From positions 2,024,768 through 2,088,767 of the forward strand of contig NZ_SODV01000002.1 of the NCBI RefSeq assembly GCF_004366355.1: DNA of 64,000 bases. Direction: 5' to 3'. This document shows positions 8,666-17,923 of this stretch, one piece after another; position 1 is the stretch's first letter; each line of letters opens with the position of its first letter. The DNA is from Dinghuibacter silviterrae. GTDB lineage: Bacteria > Bacteroidota > Bacteroidia > Chitinophagales > Chitinophagaceae. The notes below the pieces were generated by a model that searched no databases, was not told where the DNA came from, and worked only from the letters and a program-made list of their open reading frames with translations. The translations under genes and the position numbers were made by a program.

Positions 8666-9706
8666 TCAGGGCTTCGCAATCGCCGTCGCATCCGGTGGAT
8701 CCCCATGCACAAACGGCGGCCGCCCATCCCGGCGGAACTCCTTGTAAGCCAATGCCTCCGAAGTGTCGCCCGGAATCCTGCTGTAGGCCCGGAAGTACAG
8801 GAAACGCTTCCCGTCGGGCAACCCCTTGAACATCCGCCCCAGTTGCGCGCAAACCGCGTCACACTCCCGCGACAGGGCGATCGTATCCCCCATGGGTAAC
8901 TGGGTTTTATACAAAAGAAAGGGATAATACCCCTCCGGCGTCCGGTATAGCGAGATGCGGAAGATGCTGGGTTTTGTCCGGACCAGGCTGTCGGTCATGG
9001 GAAAAGGATACGCCGTCGTAATCGCGCTGCTGAGCCGCTGGTCGAGCTCGCTGAGCTCCTTTTCCTTTTGATAATGGAGCAGGTCCCCTGCCGGCCGGAG
9101 CAGTTGTTCACCGATCAGCAGGTCGTTGGCGGCGTCGGCCAGGTAGCCCGAATCGAAGTCGCGTTGGGCCCGGTGGTACCAGTCGATGGCGTCCCCGTTC
9201 ATGATTTTGAGCAGGCCGATCTCCAGGATGTTAAGTTTCCAGTCCTTGCCATATTTACCAAAGGAGGTTGTCAGGGCAAACGATTCGGAAGGCCCGGTAA
9301 AGTATCCTAGTGTGACCGACGTTTCCTCGGTCATCGGCTGGAAGTTCAGGGTGTAATCGTGTTCGCTGCCCTTGCCCCGGTGGACGTCGGCGTGGGTTTT
9401 CGCCCCCGTATAGACGATGTAAAACTGGTTTTTTTCCTTGTATTTGGCAGGGTCGAAGGCCACTTCGTTCCGCTCTACCTGTCCGGCAAAGTTGGACCCG
9501 ACGCGGTTCCAGAGCGTGTCGCTGAAAAGGGTCCGGAGACCGGCGGTGTCTTTGGTGCTGATATCCCGGATGACGGTGGTGTTGAGCTGGCGGATGGCAG
9601 CGCGCACGGACGGATCGATCTGCCCGTCCACCCAGGTCCCACTTTTATGGCAAGCCGGCAAAGCAAAAAGACAGACCCACAGTCCCCAACGATGATTCAT
9701 GGTCAA
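8666..9706 (-). CDS. Putative lipoprotein of unknown function, 346 aa
   Basis: No family is recognised. The N-terminus (MTMNHRWGLWVCLFALPAC) is a lipoprotein signal with the lipobox LPAC and Cys19 as lipidation site; translation could begin at either ATG (9706 or 9700). The mature part has an N-terminal segment of about 150 residues (VRAAIRQLN...GKYGKDWKLNILEIGL) that looks like an alpha/beta fold of the NTF2-like kind, but I would not assign it. It follows the second lipoprotein gene at 9709 with 2 bases between them, so both are in one transcript. Confidence 0.75.
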   Translation of the reverse strand: MTMNHRWGLWVCLFALPACHKSGTWVDGQIDPSVRAAIRQLNTTVIRDISTKDTAGLRTLFSDTLWNRVGSNFAGQVERNEVAFDPAKYKEKNQFYIVYTGAKTHADVHRGKGSEHDYTLNFQPMTEETSVTLGYFTGPSESFALTTSFGKYGKDWKLNILEIGLLKIMNGDAIDWYHRAQRDFDSGYLADAANDLLIGEQLLRPAGDLLHYQKEKELSELDQRLSSAITTAYPFPMTDSLVRTKPSIFRISLYRTPEGYYPFLLYKTQLPMGDTIALSRECDAVCAQLGRMFKGLPDGKRFLYFRAYSRIPGDTSEALAYKEFRRDGRPPFVHGDPPDATAIAKP

Positions 9707-9708
9707 TT

Positions 9709-10572
9709 TTACTGAATGTATTGAAAATACACAAATGTAGATTGTTTTGTGGACCCGGAAACGATAACGCTGATGTTTTGGGAAACGGGGACGCTGGAAT
9801 TGTTGTACTGGTAGGCGTACGTGGTTTCGGAATTATAGCCCACCAACACGTCGGTAATGGCGTTGTTGGCGGAGAGCAGGGGCACGATATTGTCCAGGGT
9901 GCCGAGCATAAAGGGGAGGTCTTTGACGGTTTTGTATGGGTTATAATACCCGTCATACGTATACGAAACGGTGTAGGCAGAACTGGCGGTGCTAACAAGG
10001 ACCTGGCTGATGTCTTTTTTGGACGTCCAGGAAAAGGTATCCCAGTACTGCTCCGAAACGACACCGGTCGAGCTGTCCAGCACGAAATGATAGCTCATGG
10101 CCAGCATGCCACCCGTGGCCAGCACCAGGGAATCATAGGCGTAAGTATTGGTCCCCGGATTGTAGCGGATACGCAGCAGGTCGCCATTGGATGCATAGTC
10201 GAAGTTCGTGGTGACCGGACCGGAGGCGGCATTGGAATCAGCGGGGCTTTGGAGTTCGGACAGTTTGCCCCCGCTGTATACCGGGATGATCGTGGTATAC
10301 GTCGTATCGATCGGATTGCCGAGCGAATCCGTCTCACCTGCGTCGGGCATATTCAGGGTAATGACCTTTGACACGGAATGGTCGCTGTTGAAACGGACCT
10401 CCGTAAACAAATTGTTCCCGCTTTTCTGTACGAGATAACCGCTCAGCCAGGTATTCGAAGGACCCGCGGTACCGCCGTCTACACTAAGACCGGAAGGAGA
10501 GGAGTCGTGTTTACTGCACGCAGAAAGACATACAAGGAGAATAAAAGCCGCGCTGGCGAGCTTCTTTTGCAT
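9709..10572 (-). CDS. Putative lipoprotein of unknown function, 287 aa
   Basis: The signal MQKKLASAAFILLVCLSAC ends in a clear lipobox (LSAC, Cys19), followed by Ser/Asp/Gly-rich linker residues. The body is rich in Tyr, Ser and Thr with short beta-like stretches (YLVQKSGNNLFTEVRFNSDHSVSK and repeated YDY-type segments). This resembles the many Bacteroidota lipoproteins related to YD/RHS-like or DUF4595-type beta folds, but no assignment is made. It is probably co-transcribed with the lipoprotein gene that follows 2 bp downstream on the same strand. Confidence 0.75.
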   Translation of the reverse strand: MQKKLASAAFILLVCLSACSKHDSSPSGLSVDGGTAGPSNTWLSGYLVQKSGNNLFTEVRFNSDHSVSKVITLNMPDAGETDSLGNPIDTTYTTIIPVYSGGKLSELQSPADSNAASGPVTTNFDYASNGDLLRIRYNPGTNTYAYDSLVLATGGMLAMSYHFVLDSSTGVVSEQYWDTFSWTSKKDISQVLVSTASSAYTVSYTYDGYYNPYKTVKDLPFMLGTLDNIVPLLSANNAITDVLVGYNSETTYAYQYNNSSVPVSQNISVIVSGSTKQSTFVYFQYIQ

Positions 10573-10590
10573 AGGATCGGATTTTGGTCC

Positions 10591-12156
10591 CTAAATATAG
10601 CGCTTTTTCCTTTGATAATCTACCTGGTATTTCTCCTGCATAATCTCCTGGACCGGTTTCTGCTGGATCTTGCTCTCCAGCCAGGAAATAATGTCCAGGT
10701 ACATAAAGGACCGGCTTTCCAGCGGGCTGTTTTCGTACTTAAGCAGTTTATCCCGGAGGGTGACAAAGGCTCCCCGGACCTGGTTGGGTTTGAGGAAAAA
10801 GGATTTCCGCAGGAACTTGAAGACTTCCTCTTCCACCACGCTCAGGTTTTGCATCTTGGCCATAAACCGGTAGACCGACTTGATCAGGTATTCCAGGAGC
10901 TCCCAGTGCCCCAGCTCGTAGTGGGCGATGAGGTGGAGCAGACGGGCATAGCACTGGAGGTCCGTGCGCAGGTCCACCTTCCAGTGGATGATTTTGTTCA
11001 GGTATTCGATGGCCCGCTCGTTGTCGCCGCTCCCGAAACAAAGACACGCGATCTTGTAATAAAAAACCAGGACCCGGTGCCGGTCCATGTGGATTTCGTA
11101 AGCCTCCAGCTTCTCCTCGATCTCCGGGATCAGCGCCAGCCCTTCCGTAAAGGTTCCTTCCATAAAGTGCCGGTCGATCTTGGAGATGTACAGGTATACA
11201 AAGGACTGGACCGTGGTCGTGGTGTTGCGGCTGGCCAGCTCCGAATGGGTAAAGTCCTCGAACGCCTGGAGGGTAGGCATAAACTTCTCGTGGTTGAGCA
11301 ACACAAAATGCGCGATCAGCAGGTTGTGCACCCCCTTGATGTATTGCACCGTTTCCACCCCCTTCATGATTGGGTTCTGCTCGAACAGGTCCACCCATTT
11401 CTGGCAGCTCCGGTAAAACAGGAGGAAGTCCTGGAGGATATAGTGGTACCAGCAGTGCGCCTGGTAGAGGTACAGCCGTTCGTAAAAGCTTTCGGCCGAC
11501 TTGGCGCTCGAAGGCAGGTTGGTTTCGAAAAAAGCCTTGACCGCCAGGACGTCTTTTTCGTCCCGGGCGTGACCCATCTGGATATACCAGCCATACAACT
11601 GAAGGGCCAGGTTTGACAGTTTCCCTATCATCAGCCACTGCTCGTTGACCTTTTCGGTTTCCCGGGCCAATTGTTCCGCCCGGTTTTCCATACTCCGGGT
11701 GATGTGCAGGGATTCGATCTTTTTTTCAAAGGTCAGGGCCTGGAGGATATACGAAAGCTGGTGGTACTCGTAGGCGTGCTCCTTGATCCGGTCCAGGATT
11801 TTGAGGCTCTGGTTGTATAAGGCTTTGTCATACAATATTTTAGCATAATCCATCTGCTCATGGAGGTCGATGTCCACGTTATTGGCGTCCTGGATCAGCC
11901 GGAGGGAAGACAATATTTGACGGAAAAGCTGCGCCTTTAAATTCGAGAGCTGCTGCTTTTTTATGGCCGGGTTCTTACGGAGAAGGGTATCTTCATCGTA
12001 TGCGTCCATTTTGTCCAGGGCGTCGAAAAGGGTGACCACCTTCAGGTCCTCCGCCTCCGAGCCATGCCGGGTCACAAAGAGCTTAAAATTGCGTTTTTCG
12101 GCCTTTTGCAAAGATTTAACCAGTTGAAACACTTCATCTCTTGTTCTATTGGGCAT
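10591..12156 (-). CDS. Conserved helical (TPR-like) protein of unknown function, 521 aa
   Basis: Long, soluble, strongly alpha-helical protein without signal peptide. It starts MPNRTRDEVFQLVKSLQKAEKRNFKLF and continues in helix pairs of roughly 34-40 residues (e.g. AKILYDKALYNQSLKILDRIKEHAYEYHQL), as in degenerate TPR or solenoid proteins. Similar proteins occur next to biosynthetic genes in Bacteroidota, but I know no function. It is divergent from leuA with 150 bp between starts and ends 18 bp before the lipoprotein gene, so it may head that transcript. Confidence 0.75.
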   Translation of the reverse strand: MPNRTRDEVFQLVKSLQKAEKRNFKLFVTRHGSEAEDLKVVTLFDALDKMDAYDEDTLLRKNPAIKKQQLSNLKAQLFRQILSSLRLIQDANNVDIDLHEQMDYAKILYDKALYNQSLKILDRIKEHAYEYHQLSYILQALTFEKKIESLHITRSMENRAEQLARETEKVNEQWLMIGKLSNLALQLYGWYIQMGHARDEKDVLAVKAFFETNLPSSAKSAESFYERLYLYQAHCWYHYILQDFLLFYRSCQKWVDLFEQNPIMKGVETVQYIKGVHNLLIAHFVLLNHEKFMPTLQAFEDFTHSELASRNTTTTVQSFVYLYISKIDRHFMEGTFTEGLALIPEIEEKLEAYEIHMDRHRVLVFYYKIACLCFGSGDNERAIEYLNKIIHWKVDLRTDLQCYARLLHLIAHYELGHWELLEYLIKSVYRFMAKMQNLSVVEEEVFKFLRKSFFLKPNQVRGAFVTLRDKLLKYENSPLESRSFMYLDIISWLESKIQQKPVQEIMQEKYQVDYQRKKRYI

Positions 12157-12245
12157 CGTAATTCATTTAGGGTGAAATCCGCGTCCACAGTCGCTTTGGT
12201 ACCATTTGGGGGGGGATAGCCAGTGTATTTACCCTTCCATTTTGA

Positions 12246-12277
12246 TTTGAAATCGATAACATGCAAAGATACCTTCG
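12246..12277 (+). promoter_or_regulatory. Probable promoter of the leu genes
   Basis: TTTG at 12246-12249, a 20-base spacer and TACCTTCG at 12270-12277 match the Bacteroidota TTTG/TAnnTTTG pattern with one mismatch in the -7 box. Transcription would start near 12284, about 23 bases ahead of the leuA ATG. No Leu-rich leader peptide or terminator was found between this site and leuA. Confidence 0.45.
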
Positions 12278-12306
12278 TTAGAGGTACCAAAAAAAGGACC
12301 TTGCCC

Positions 12307-13473
12307 ATGCCCGACAAAATATTCATTTTCGACACCACCCTCCGGGACGGAGAACAGGTTCCTGGCTGCAAACTCAACACGAAGGAGAAGATTGAGGTAG
12401 CGCAAGCCCTGGAGGCCCTGGGTGTGGACATTATCGAAGCGGGTTTCCCTATTTCCAGCCCTGGAGACTTCGAATCCGTAGCCGCCATTTCGGCCCATGT
12501 CAAGGATGTTACCGTGTGCGGCCTGACCCGCGCGGTGGAAAAAGACATCGAGGTGGCCGCCGAGGCCCTCAAAAAAGCCCGTCATCCCCGTATCCATACC
12601 GGTATCGGCAGCTCTGATATCCACATTAAGCATAAATTTAATGCGACCCGGGAGCAAATCCTGGAGCGTGCCGTAAAGGCAACGGCATACGCCCGTAAGT
12701 TTGTCCCCGACGTAGAGTTTTTTGCAGAGGACGCAGGCCGGGCCGACTTAGGCTTCCTGGCGCGCATGATCGAGGCCGTGATCAAGGCCGGTGCAACGGT
12801 CGTCAATATCCCGGATACCACCGGTTATTGCCTTCCGCACCAGTACGGCGAGCGGATCGCCTACTTAGTGAACAATGTTCCCAACATCGATAAGGCCGTC
12901 ATATCCTGCCATTGCCACAATGACCTCGGCCTGGCCACCGCCAATTCCATTGCCGGCGCCATTGCCGGCGCCCGCCAGATCGAGTGTACGATCAACGGGA
13001 TAGGGGAGAGAGCCGGGAATACCTCCCTCGAAGAGGTCGTCATGGTGATCAAACAGCACCAAAGCCTCGGTCTTTATACCGGAATCCATACCGAGCACCT
13101 GAACCCCATCAGCCAGCTCGTGTCAGAAACCATGCGCGTTCCCGTCCAGCCCAACAAGGCCATCGTCGGCATGAACGCCTTCGCCCACAGCTCCGGCATC
13201 CACCAGGACGGCTTCCTCAAACAAGCCGAAACCTACGAGATCATCCGCCCCGAAGAGGTTGGCGCCGCGGGCTCCCTGATCGTCCTCACCGCCCGCAGCG
13301 GCCGTTCGGCCCTGGCTCACCGTTTCCGCAAGCTGGGCTACGAGTTCAACCGCAACGACGTGGACGTGTTGTACGAGCGCTTCCTGGTGGTGGCTGATAG
13401 CAAAAAAGAGGTCGAGGACGCCGATTTGAAGAGCCTCGCGCATCAGTACGAGAAAGAAACCGCGACCGTGTAG
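12307..13473 (+). CDS. leuA: 2-isopropylmalate synthase, short form without the C-terminal regulatory domain
   Basis: First committed step of leucine synthesis: condenses 2-oxoisovalerate with acetyl-CoA. The 388 residues start at ATG 12307 with [20 protein letters not shown]; an upstream in-frame start would add 28 residues unlike the family. The catalytic TIM barrel is complete: DTTLRDGEQ with metal-binding Asp8 and Arg11, [15 protein letters not shown] with the metal HxH, and the [14 protein letters not shown] motif. The protein stops shortly after the [10 protein letters not shown] linker region. The roughly 120-residue leucine-binding domain of the about 510-residue enzymes is absent, so feedback control by that route is not expected. 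Homocitrate or citramalate synthase is an alternative, but the leu operon context makes LeuA the better call. Confidence 0.93.
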   Translation: MPDKIFIFDTTLRDGEQVPGCKLNTKEKIEVAQALEALGVDIIEAGFPISSPGDFESVAAISAHVKDVTVCGLTRAVEKDIEVAAEALKKARHPRIHTGIGSSDIHIKHKFNATREQILERAVKATAYARKFVPDVEFFAEDAGRADLGFLARMIEAVIKAGATVVNIPDTTGYCLPHQYGERIAYLVNNVPNIDKAVISCHCHNDLGLATANSIAGAIAGARQIECTINGIGERAGNTSLEEVVMVIKQHQSLGLYTGIHTEHLNPISQLVSETMRVPVQPNKAIVGMNAFAHSSGIHQDGFLKQAETYEIIRPEEVGAAGSLIVLTARSGRSALAHRFRKLGYEFNRNDVDVLYERFLVVADSKKEVEDADLKSLAHQYEKETATV

Positions 13474-13485
13474 CGCGCCGCCCGC

Positions 13486-13533
13486 GGGCGCCCCTGGCGC
13501 CCTGAATGCGAATACCGGCGCCCGCAGGGCGCC
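13486..13533. repeat. Two adjacent GC hairpins sharing the same arms
   Basis: Between leuA and leuC, GGGCGCC (13486-13492), loop CCT and GGCGCCC (13496-13502) form one perfect hairpin. GGCGCCC (13517-13523), loop GCA and GGGCGCC (13527-13533) form a second with the same arms in reverse order. Arms of one can pair with arms of the other. No U-run follows, so they are not intrinsic terminators; they may stabilise or process the mRNA. Confidence 0.7.
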
Positions 13534-13562
13534 CACAAGCGAACTTTTAAAAGCTATGATAG

Positions 13563-14966
13563 ATGGGAAAGACATTATTCGATAAAATCTGGGAAAAACA
13601 CGTTGTAAAGTCCATACCCGACGGCCCCGACGTATTGTACATCGACCGGCACCTGATCCACGAGGTCACCAGCCCGCAGGCCTTCAGCGGCATCGAGCAG
13701 CGCGGCGTCAACCTCTTCCGCCCCCAGCAGATCCTGGCCACCGCGGACCACAACGTCCCCACCGAAAACCAACACCTCCCCATCCGGGACGAACTCTCCC
13801 GTAAACAGGTCCAGATGCTCACCGACAACTGCGCCCGTCACGGCGTGGAACTGTACGGTCTGGGGCACGCCTACCAGGGGATCGTACACGTCATCGGGCC
13901 CGAACTGGGGATCACCCAGCCCGGGATGACCATCGTCTGCGGCGACAGCCACACCTCCACTCACGGCGCCTTTGGTTCCATTGCCTTTGGCATCGGCACC
14001 AGCGAAGTGGAAATGGTCTTTGCCTCCCAGTGCCTGCTCCAGTCCCACCCGAAACTCATGCGTATCCGCGTGGAAGGAGAGTTAGCCGGCGGCGTCGTTG
14101 CGAAGGATATTATTTTATACATCATTGCCCGGATCTCTGCCGCGGGCGCCACGGGTTATTTCGTGGAATTCGCCGGCTCCGCCATCCGCGCACTCAGCAT
14201 GGAGGCACGGATGACGGTCTGCAACATGAGCATAGAAATGGGCGCCCGTGGCGGGATGATTGCGCCCGACGAGACGACTTTTGCCTACATGAAAGGACGA
14301 CCCTTTGCTCCCCAGGGTGCCGAATGGGACCGCAAAGTCGCCGAGTGGCGCCAGCTCGTTTCCGACGCCGATGCCGTGTTCGATAAGGAAATCGTCATCG
14401 ACGCCGCCGCCATCGCCCCCATGATCACCTACGGCACCAACCCCGGCCTGGGTATCCCCGTGACCAGCAACATTCCCACGCTCGATACCGTCGCCGACGA
14501 CATGGAAAAAAGGGTCCTCTCGAAAGCCCTCCAATACATGGGCCTCGAAGCCGGCAAACCCTTGCTGGGCATGCCCGTTCAGCACGTCTTTATCGGCAGT
14601 TGCACCAACTCCCGGATCGAAGACCTGCGCATGGTCGCCTCCGTGATCAAGGGCCGCCACCGCGCCGAATCCGTCAACGTCCTGATCGTCCCCGGCTCCC
14701 AACAGGTCGCCGCCCAGGTCAAAGCCGAAGGCCTTGACAAGATATTCGAAGAAGCCGGTTTCGTGATCCGCCAGCCGGGTTGCAGCGCCTGTCTTGGTAT
14801 GAACGAAGACAAGGTCCCCGCCGGCGAGTACTGCGTCTCCACCTCGAACCGCAACTTCGAGGGACGCCAGGGCGCGGGCGCGCGGACGCTTCTCGCGAGT
14901 CCGCTGACCGCGGCCGCGGCGGCGATCACCGGACGTGTTACCGACATTCGTGAGTTAATTGGATAG
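13563..14966 (+). CDS. leuC: 3-isopropylmalate dehydratase large subunit
   Basis: Aconitase-family subunit carrying the 4Fe-4S cluster that isomerises 2- to 3-isopropylmalate together with LeuD. It has 467 residues, the usual LeuC length. [16 protein letters not shown] (about 22-37), [13 protein letters not shown] (about 128-140) and [13 protein letters not shown] (about 345), plus [11 protein letters not shown] near 405, hold the cluster cysteines. The ATG at 13563 gives [15 protein letters not shown], the normal N-terminus. A methyltransferase gene begins 3 bp after its stop, separating it from leuD. Confidence 0.97.
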   Translation: MGKTLFDKIWEKHVVKSIPDGPDVLYIDRHLIHEVTSPQAFSGIEQRGVNLFRPQQILATADHNVPTENQHLPIRDELSRKQVQMLTDNCARHGVELYGLGHAYQGIVHVIGPELGITQPGMTIVCGDSHTSTHGAFGSIAFGIGTSEVEMVFASQCLLQSHPKLMRIRVEGELAGGVVAKDIILYIIARISAAGATGYFVEFAGSAIRALSMEARMTVCNMSIEMGARGGMIAPDETTFAYMKGRPFAPQGAEWDRKVAEWRQLVSDADAVFDKEIVIDAAAIAPMITYGTNPGLGIPVTSNIPTLDTVADDMEKRVLSKALQYMGLEAGKPLLGMPVQHVFIGSCTNSRIEDLRMVASVIKGRHRAESVNVLIVPGSQQVAAQVKAEGLDKIFEEAGFVIRQPGCSACLGMNEDKVPAGEYCVSTSNRNFEGRQGAGARTLLASPLTAAAAAITGRVTDIRELIG

Positions 14967-14969
14967 TGT

Positions 14970-15722
14970 ATGCCAGAGTTGAAATGGAATGCCAATCTTT
15001 ACGACGATAAGTATGCCTTCGTCTCCAAATACGGCGAAGACCTCATCGGCTGGCTCGCCCCCCAAAAGGGCGAAAGCATCCTCGACGTAGGCTGCGGCAC
15101 CGGCCAGCTGGCGGCGGAAATCGCCGAGTACGGCGCCCGGGTCACCGGTATGGACCAATCCCCGCAGATGATCGAAAAAGCCCGCGCGGCCTATCCCGGC
15201 CTGCCATTCGACGTCAAGGATGTCCGGGACTTTACATACGGCGAACCCTTCGACGCCCTGTTCTCCAACGCCATGCTGCACTGGGTCGACGACCAGGAGG
15301 CCGCCATCGCCTCCATGTACCTAGCCCTGAAACCCGGTGGACGTCTCGTCCTGGAGATGGGCGGCAAAGGCAACGTCCAGGAAATCATCCAGGCCCTTGA
15401 AGAAGCGATGTGGGAAGCCGGTTGCCGGGAACGCCTGACCGGTGAAGGATGGTACTTCCCCAGCATCGGGGAATACACCAGCCTCCTCGAAAAAGGCGGC
15501 TTCCGGGTAACGACCGCCCTTCATTTTGACAGGGAAACACCCCTGGAAGGTGGAATGGAGGGCTGGATCCGGATGTTTGGTGGATTTCTTTTCCGCCTTT
15601 TCTCGCCCGAAGAAACCAACAAGATCATCGCGCGGGCCGTCGAGCTCCTCAAACCCGGCCACTACCGGGGAGGCGCCTGGTACGCGGATTACAAACGACT
15701 CAGAATTAAAGCGGTTAAATAA
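14970..15722 (+). CDS. Class I SAM-dependent methyltransferase inserted between leuC and leuD
   Basis: A 250-residue Rossmann-fold methyltransferase. [16 protein letters not shown] (about 37-52) is the SAM-binding motif [15 protein letters not shown] motif II and [14 protein letters not shown] (about 90) motif IV. The overall pattern, including the SNAMLHWV stretch, resembles trans-aconitate methyltransferase (Tam) and related small-acid O-methyltransferases. It sits 3 bp behind leuC and 5 bp before leuD, so it belongs to the leu transcript. Yeast Tmt1 methylates both trans-aconitate and 3-isopropylmalate, so an isopropylmalate or isopropylmaleate substrate is an attractive inference. Small-molecule specificity cannot be read from the sequence, and other substrates are possible. 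Confidence 0.9.
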   Translation: MPELKWNANLYDDKYAFVSKYGEDLIGWLAPQKGESILDVGCGTGQLAAEIAEYGARVTGMDQSPQMIEKARAAYPGLPFDVKDVRDFTYGEPFDALFSNAMLHWVDDQEAAIASMYLALKPGGRLVLEMGGKGNVQEIIQALEEAMWEAGCRERLTGEGWYFPSIGEYTSLLEKGGFRVTTALHFDRETPLEGGMEGWIRMFGGFLFRLFSPEETNKIIARAVELLKPGHYRGGAWYADYKRLRIKAVK

Positions 15723-15727
15723 AACTT

Positions 15728-16306
15728 ATGAACGCATTTACGACGATCACCTCCAGGATAGTGCCCATGCCCATGGAAAACGTGGATACAGACCAGATCA
15801 TTCCCGCCCGCTTCCTCAAGGCAACGACCAAAGAGGGCTTTGGCGAGAACCTGTTCCGCGACTGGCGCTACGACGCGTCCGGTGCCCCCGTCCGGGACTT
15901 TGTGCTCAACAACCCCCTTTACGAAGGCCAGGTCCTCGTCGCCGGTAAAAACTTTGGCTGCGGTTCCAGCCGCGAGCACGCCGCCTGGGCCATCGCCGAC
16001 TTCGGCTTCCGCGTGGTGGTGTCCAGTTTTTTTGCCGACATTTTTCGCAACAACGCCCTCAACAACGGCCTGTTGCCCGTCCAGGTCTCCGAGCCCTTCC
16101 TGCAAAAGCTCCTGAACCTCGACCGTACCGCCACCATCACCGTCGACCTCGCTGCCCAAACCATTGCGATCGACGCCACCGGTGAGAAAGAAAGCTTTGC
16201 CATCAACGGCTATAAAAAGACGTGTCTGCTGAATGGGTACGACGACATCGACTACCTCCTCAGCATCCGTCCCGAAATTGAACAGTATGAGCGTTCCCGG
16301 TCATAG
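15728..16306 (+). CDS. leuD: 3-isopropylmalate dehydratase small subunit
   Basis: Swivelling aconitase-like domain that completes the LeuCD enzyme, 192 residues, close to the usual 200. The motifs [13 protein letters not shown] (about 20-32), [16 protein letters not shown] (about 77-92) and [17 protein letters not shown] (about 102-118) are all intact. It follows the methyltransferase gene by 5 bp, and its last 20 bases overlap the start of the ABC ATPase gene. Confidence 0.97.
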   Translation: MNAFTTITSRIVPMPMENVDTDQIIPARFLKATTKEGFGENLFRDWRYDASGAPVRDFVLNNPLYEGQVLVAGKNFGCGSSREHAAWAIADFGFRVVVSSFFADIFRNNALNNGLLPVQVSEPFLQKLLNLDRTATITVDLAAQTIAIDATGEKESFAINGYKKTCLLNGYDDIDYLLSIRPEIEQYERSRS

Positions 16307-17918
16307 TGAACCCGCCACCGGCGGCCCGGGCGCTTCGCCCGGGCGAACCGCCGCGGCGGCGCCCTCCGCGCCTTCCGGGGCGTCCGCCGGGCCGGCCCAG
16401 GGCGCCGCGCCCTTCCTCAGCGCCGAGCTCCTGACGATCCAGGCCGGAGCCCGTCCGCTGCTGACGGACCTGACCTTCGTCATGGGCCGCGGAGAGCACT
16501 GGGTACTGACCGGTCACGCGGGCGTCGGCAAATCCACGCTCGGAAAAGCGCTGTGCGGTCTGATCTTTCACCGCGGCGCCCTCCACATCGACTACGCACC
16601 CCTCGCCACCCCCGGCGCCGCCGCCCCCCGGGCGTTGTTCGTCGATCAATGGCACCACTTCAAGGACCACACGGGTCTGTCTTCTCAATTTTATTACCAG
16701 CAGCGCTACAACAGCCAGGATGCTGAAAACGCGGTGACGCTGCTCGAAGAATTGCTGGCCGCCGCGCCCGGCGCCGAGGCCGAAGCCTGGGGCTTGTTGC
16801 GTGCGCTTCACGTCGACCACCGCGCTTATGCCTCCCTTGTACAACTGTCCAGCGGGGAACATAAGAAACTCCAACTGGCCCGCGCCTTCATCTCCAAGCC
16901 GCAGCTCCTGGTGCTCGACAATCCCTATCTCGGGTTGGATACCGCCACCTGCGCCAACCTGGAGGCCCTTTTTGAACAGGCCGCCGCGGTGGGCACCCAA
17001 CTGATCATCATCGGCGACACGGCGAATCTGCCGTCCGTCGTTACGCATATCGCCACCTTGTCGGACGGCTCTTTGGAGATCGTACCGAAGGCGGCGTATC
17101 AACTTATTCATAGCGCGCCTACGGCGCTGCCGCCGGCGCCGATCATGTTGCCGGCGTATCTGCGTGACGCGCCGTTTTCCGGAGAGGGCGCGCCCCCCGC
17201 TTTCGCGACCTTCCTCCGCATGGAGCACGTCCACGTCCAATACGAACACAAACTCGTCCTCGACAACATCGACTGGACGGTTCGCCGGGGCGAACACTGG
17301 TGGCTGAAGGGCCACAACGGCGCGGGAAAGTCCACGCTCCTGAGCCTGGTCGTCGGCGACAACCCGCAGGCATACGCGAACCCCATTTATCTTTTTGACA
17401 AAAAAAGAGGAAGCGGTGAAAGCATCTGGGATCTAAAAAAGAAGATCGGCTATATCTCCCCGGAGCTCCACTGGTATTTTGACCAGCAAACCACCTGCGC
17501 GGGCGCCATCGCCACCGGCTTTTTCGATACGACCGGTTTGTATAGGGCGGTCAGCGAGGAACAACGCGAGGTGGTCAACCAATGGCTGGAGGTATTCGAC
17601 CTGACTCCCTTCCGCGACAAAAGATTGCAGGACCTCTCGATCGGCCGTCAACGGCTCACGCTGCTGGCGCGAGCCCTCGTCAAAAATCCGCCTGTATTGA
17701 TCCTCGACGAACCCTGTCAGGGGCTGGACGAAGACCAGGCCGCACACTTTATCCGTGTCGTCGACAAGCTCATGGAGCACCCCGGCCGGACTTTATTATA
17801 TGTCAGCCACCGCCTGGACCAACTACCGAAGTGCATCGACCATGTACTGGCGCTGGAGGCCGGACGGCAAGTAGAAAAAGGACCTTATCATTACAAAACT
17901 CAAACCGTACAACGTTAA
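16287..17918 (+). CDS. Twin-domain ABC ATPase (ModF/PhrA-like) in the leu operon
   Basis: A soluble ABC protein of 543 residues with two nucleotide-binding domains and no membrane segment. The first has Walker [10 protein letters not shown] (76-84) and signature [14 protein letters not shown]; the second has GHNGAGKST and [15 protein letters not shown] with Walker [12 protein letters not shown]. This arrangement matches ModF/PhrA-type proteins whose role is not well defined. The chosen ATG (16287) overlaps leuD by 20 bp. Residues 1-42 are a Pro/Ala/Gly-rich low-complexity extension, encoded by DNA that includes a perfect 9-bp hairpin. Position between leuD and leuB suggests co-expression. A link to leucine metabolism is not supported by the protein itself. 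Confidence 0.88.
   Translation: MSVPGHSEPATGGPGASPGRTAAAAPSAPSGASAGPAQGAAPFLSAELLTIQAGARPLLTDLTFVMGRGEHWVLTGHAGVGKSTLGKALCGLIFHRGALHIDYAPLATPGAAAPRALFVDQWHHFKDHTGLSSQFYYQQRYNSQDAENAVTLLEELLAAAPGAEAEAWGLLRALHVDHRAYASLVQLSSGEHKKLQLARAFISKPQLLVLDNPYLGLDTATCANLEALFEQAAAVGTQLIIIGDTANLPSVVTHIATLSDGSLEIVPKAAYQLIHSAPTALPPAPIMLPAYLRDAPFSGEGAPPAFATFLRMEHVHVQYEHKLVLDNIDWTVRRGEHWWLKGHNGAGKSTLLSLVVGDNPQAYANPIYLFDKKRGSGESIWDLKKKIGYISPELHWYFDQQTTCAGAIATGFFDTTGLYRAVSEEQREVVNQWLEVFDLTPFRDKRLQDLSIGRQRLTLLARALVKNPPVLILDEPCQGLDEDQAAHFIRVVDKLMEHPGRTLLYVSHRLDQLPKCIDHVLALEAGRQVEKGPYHYKTQTVQR
16324..16344. repeat. Perfect 9-bp hairpin within the ABC ATPase N-terminal codons
   Basis: GCCCGGGCG (16324-16332), loop CTT, CGCCCGGGC (16336-16344). 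It begins 18 bases after the leuD stop. It resembles the GC hairpins in other gene junctions of this cluster but here lies inside an open reading frame. Confidence 0.75.
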
Positions 17919-17923
17919 GTCAT

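Noticed and set aside
12261-12281. Six-codon frame before leuA as attenuation leader
   Set aside because: It has one Leu codon, overlaps the likely -7 box, and no terminator hairpin with T-run follows.
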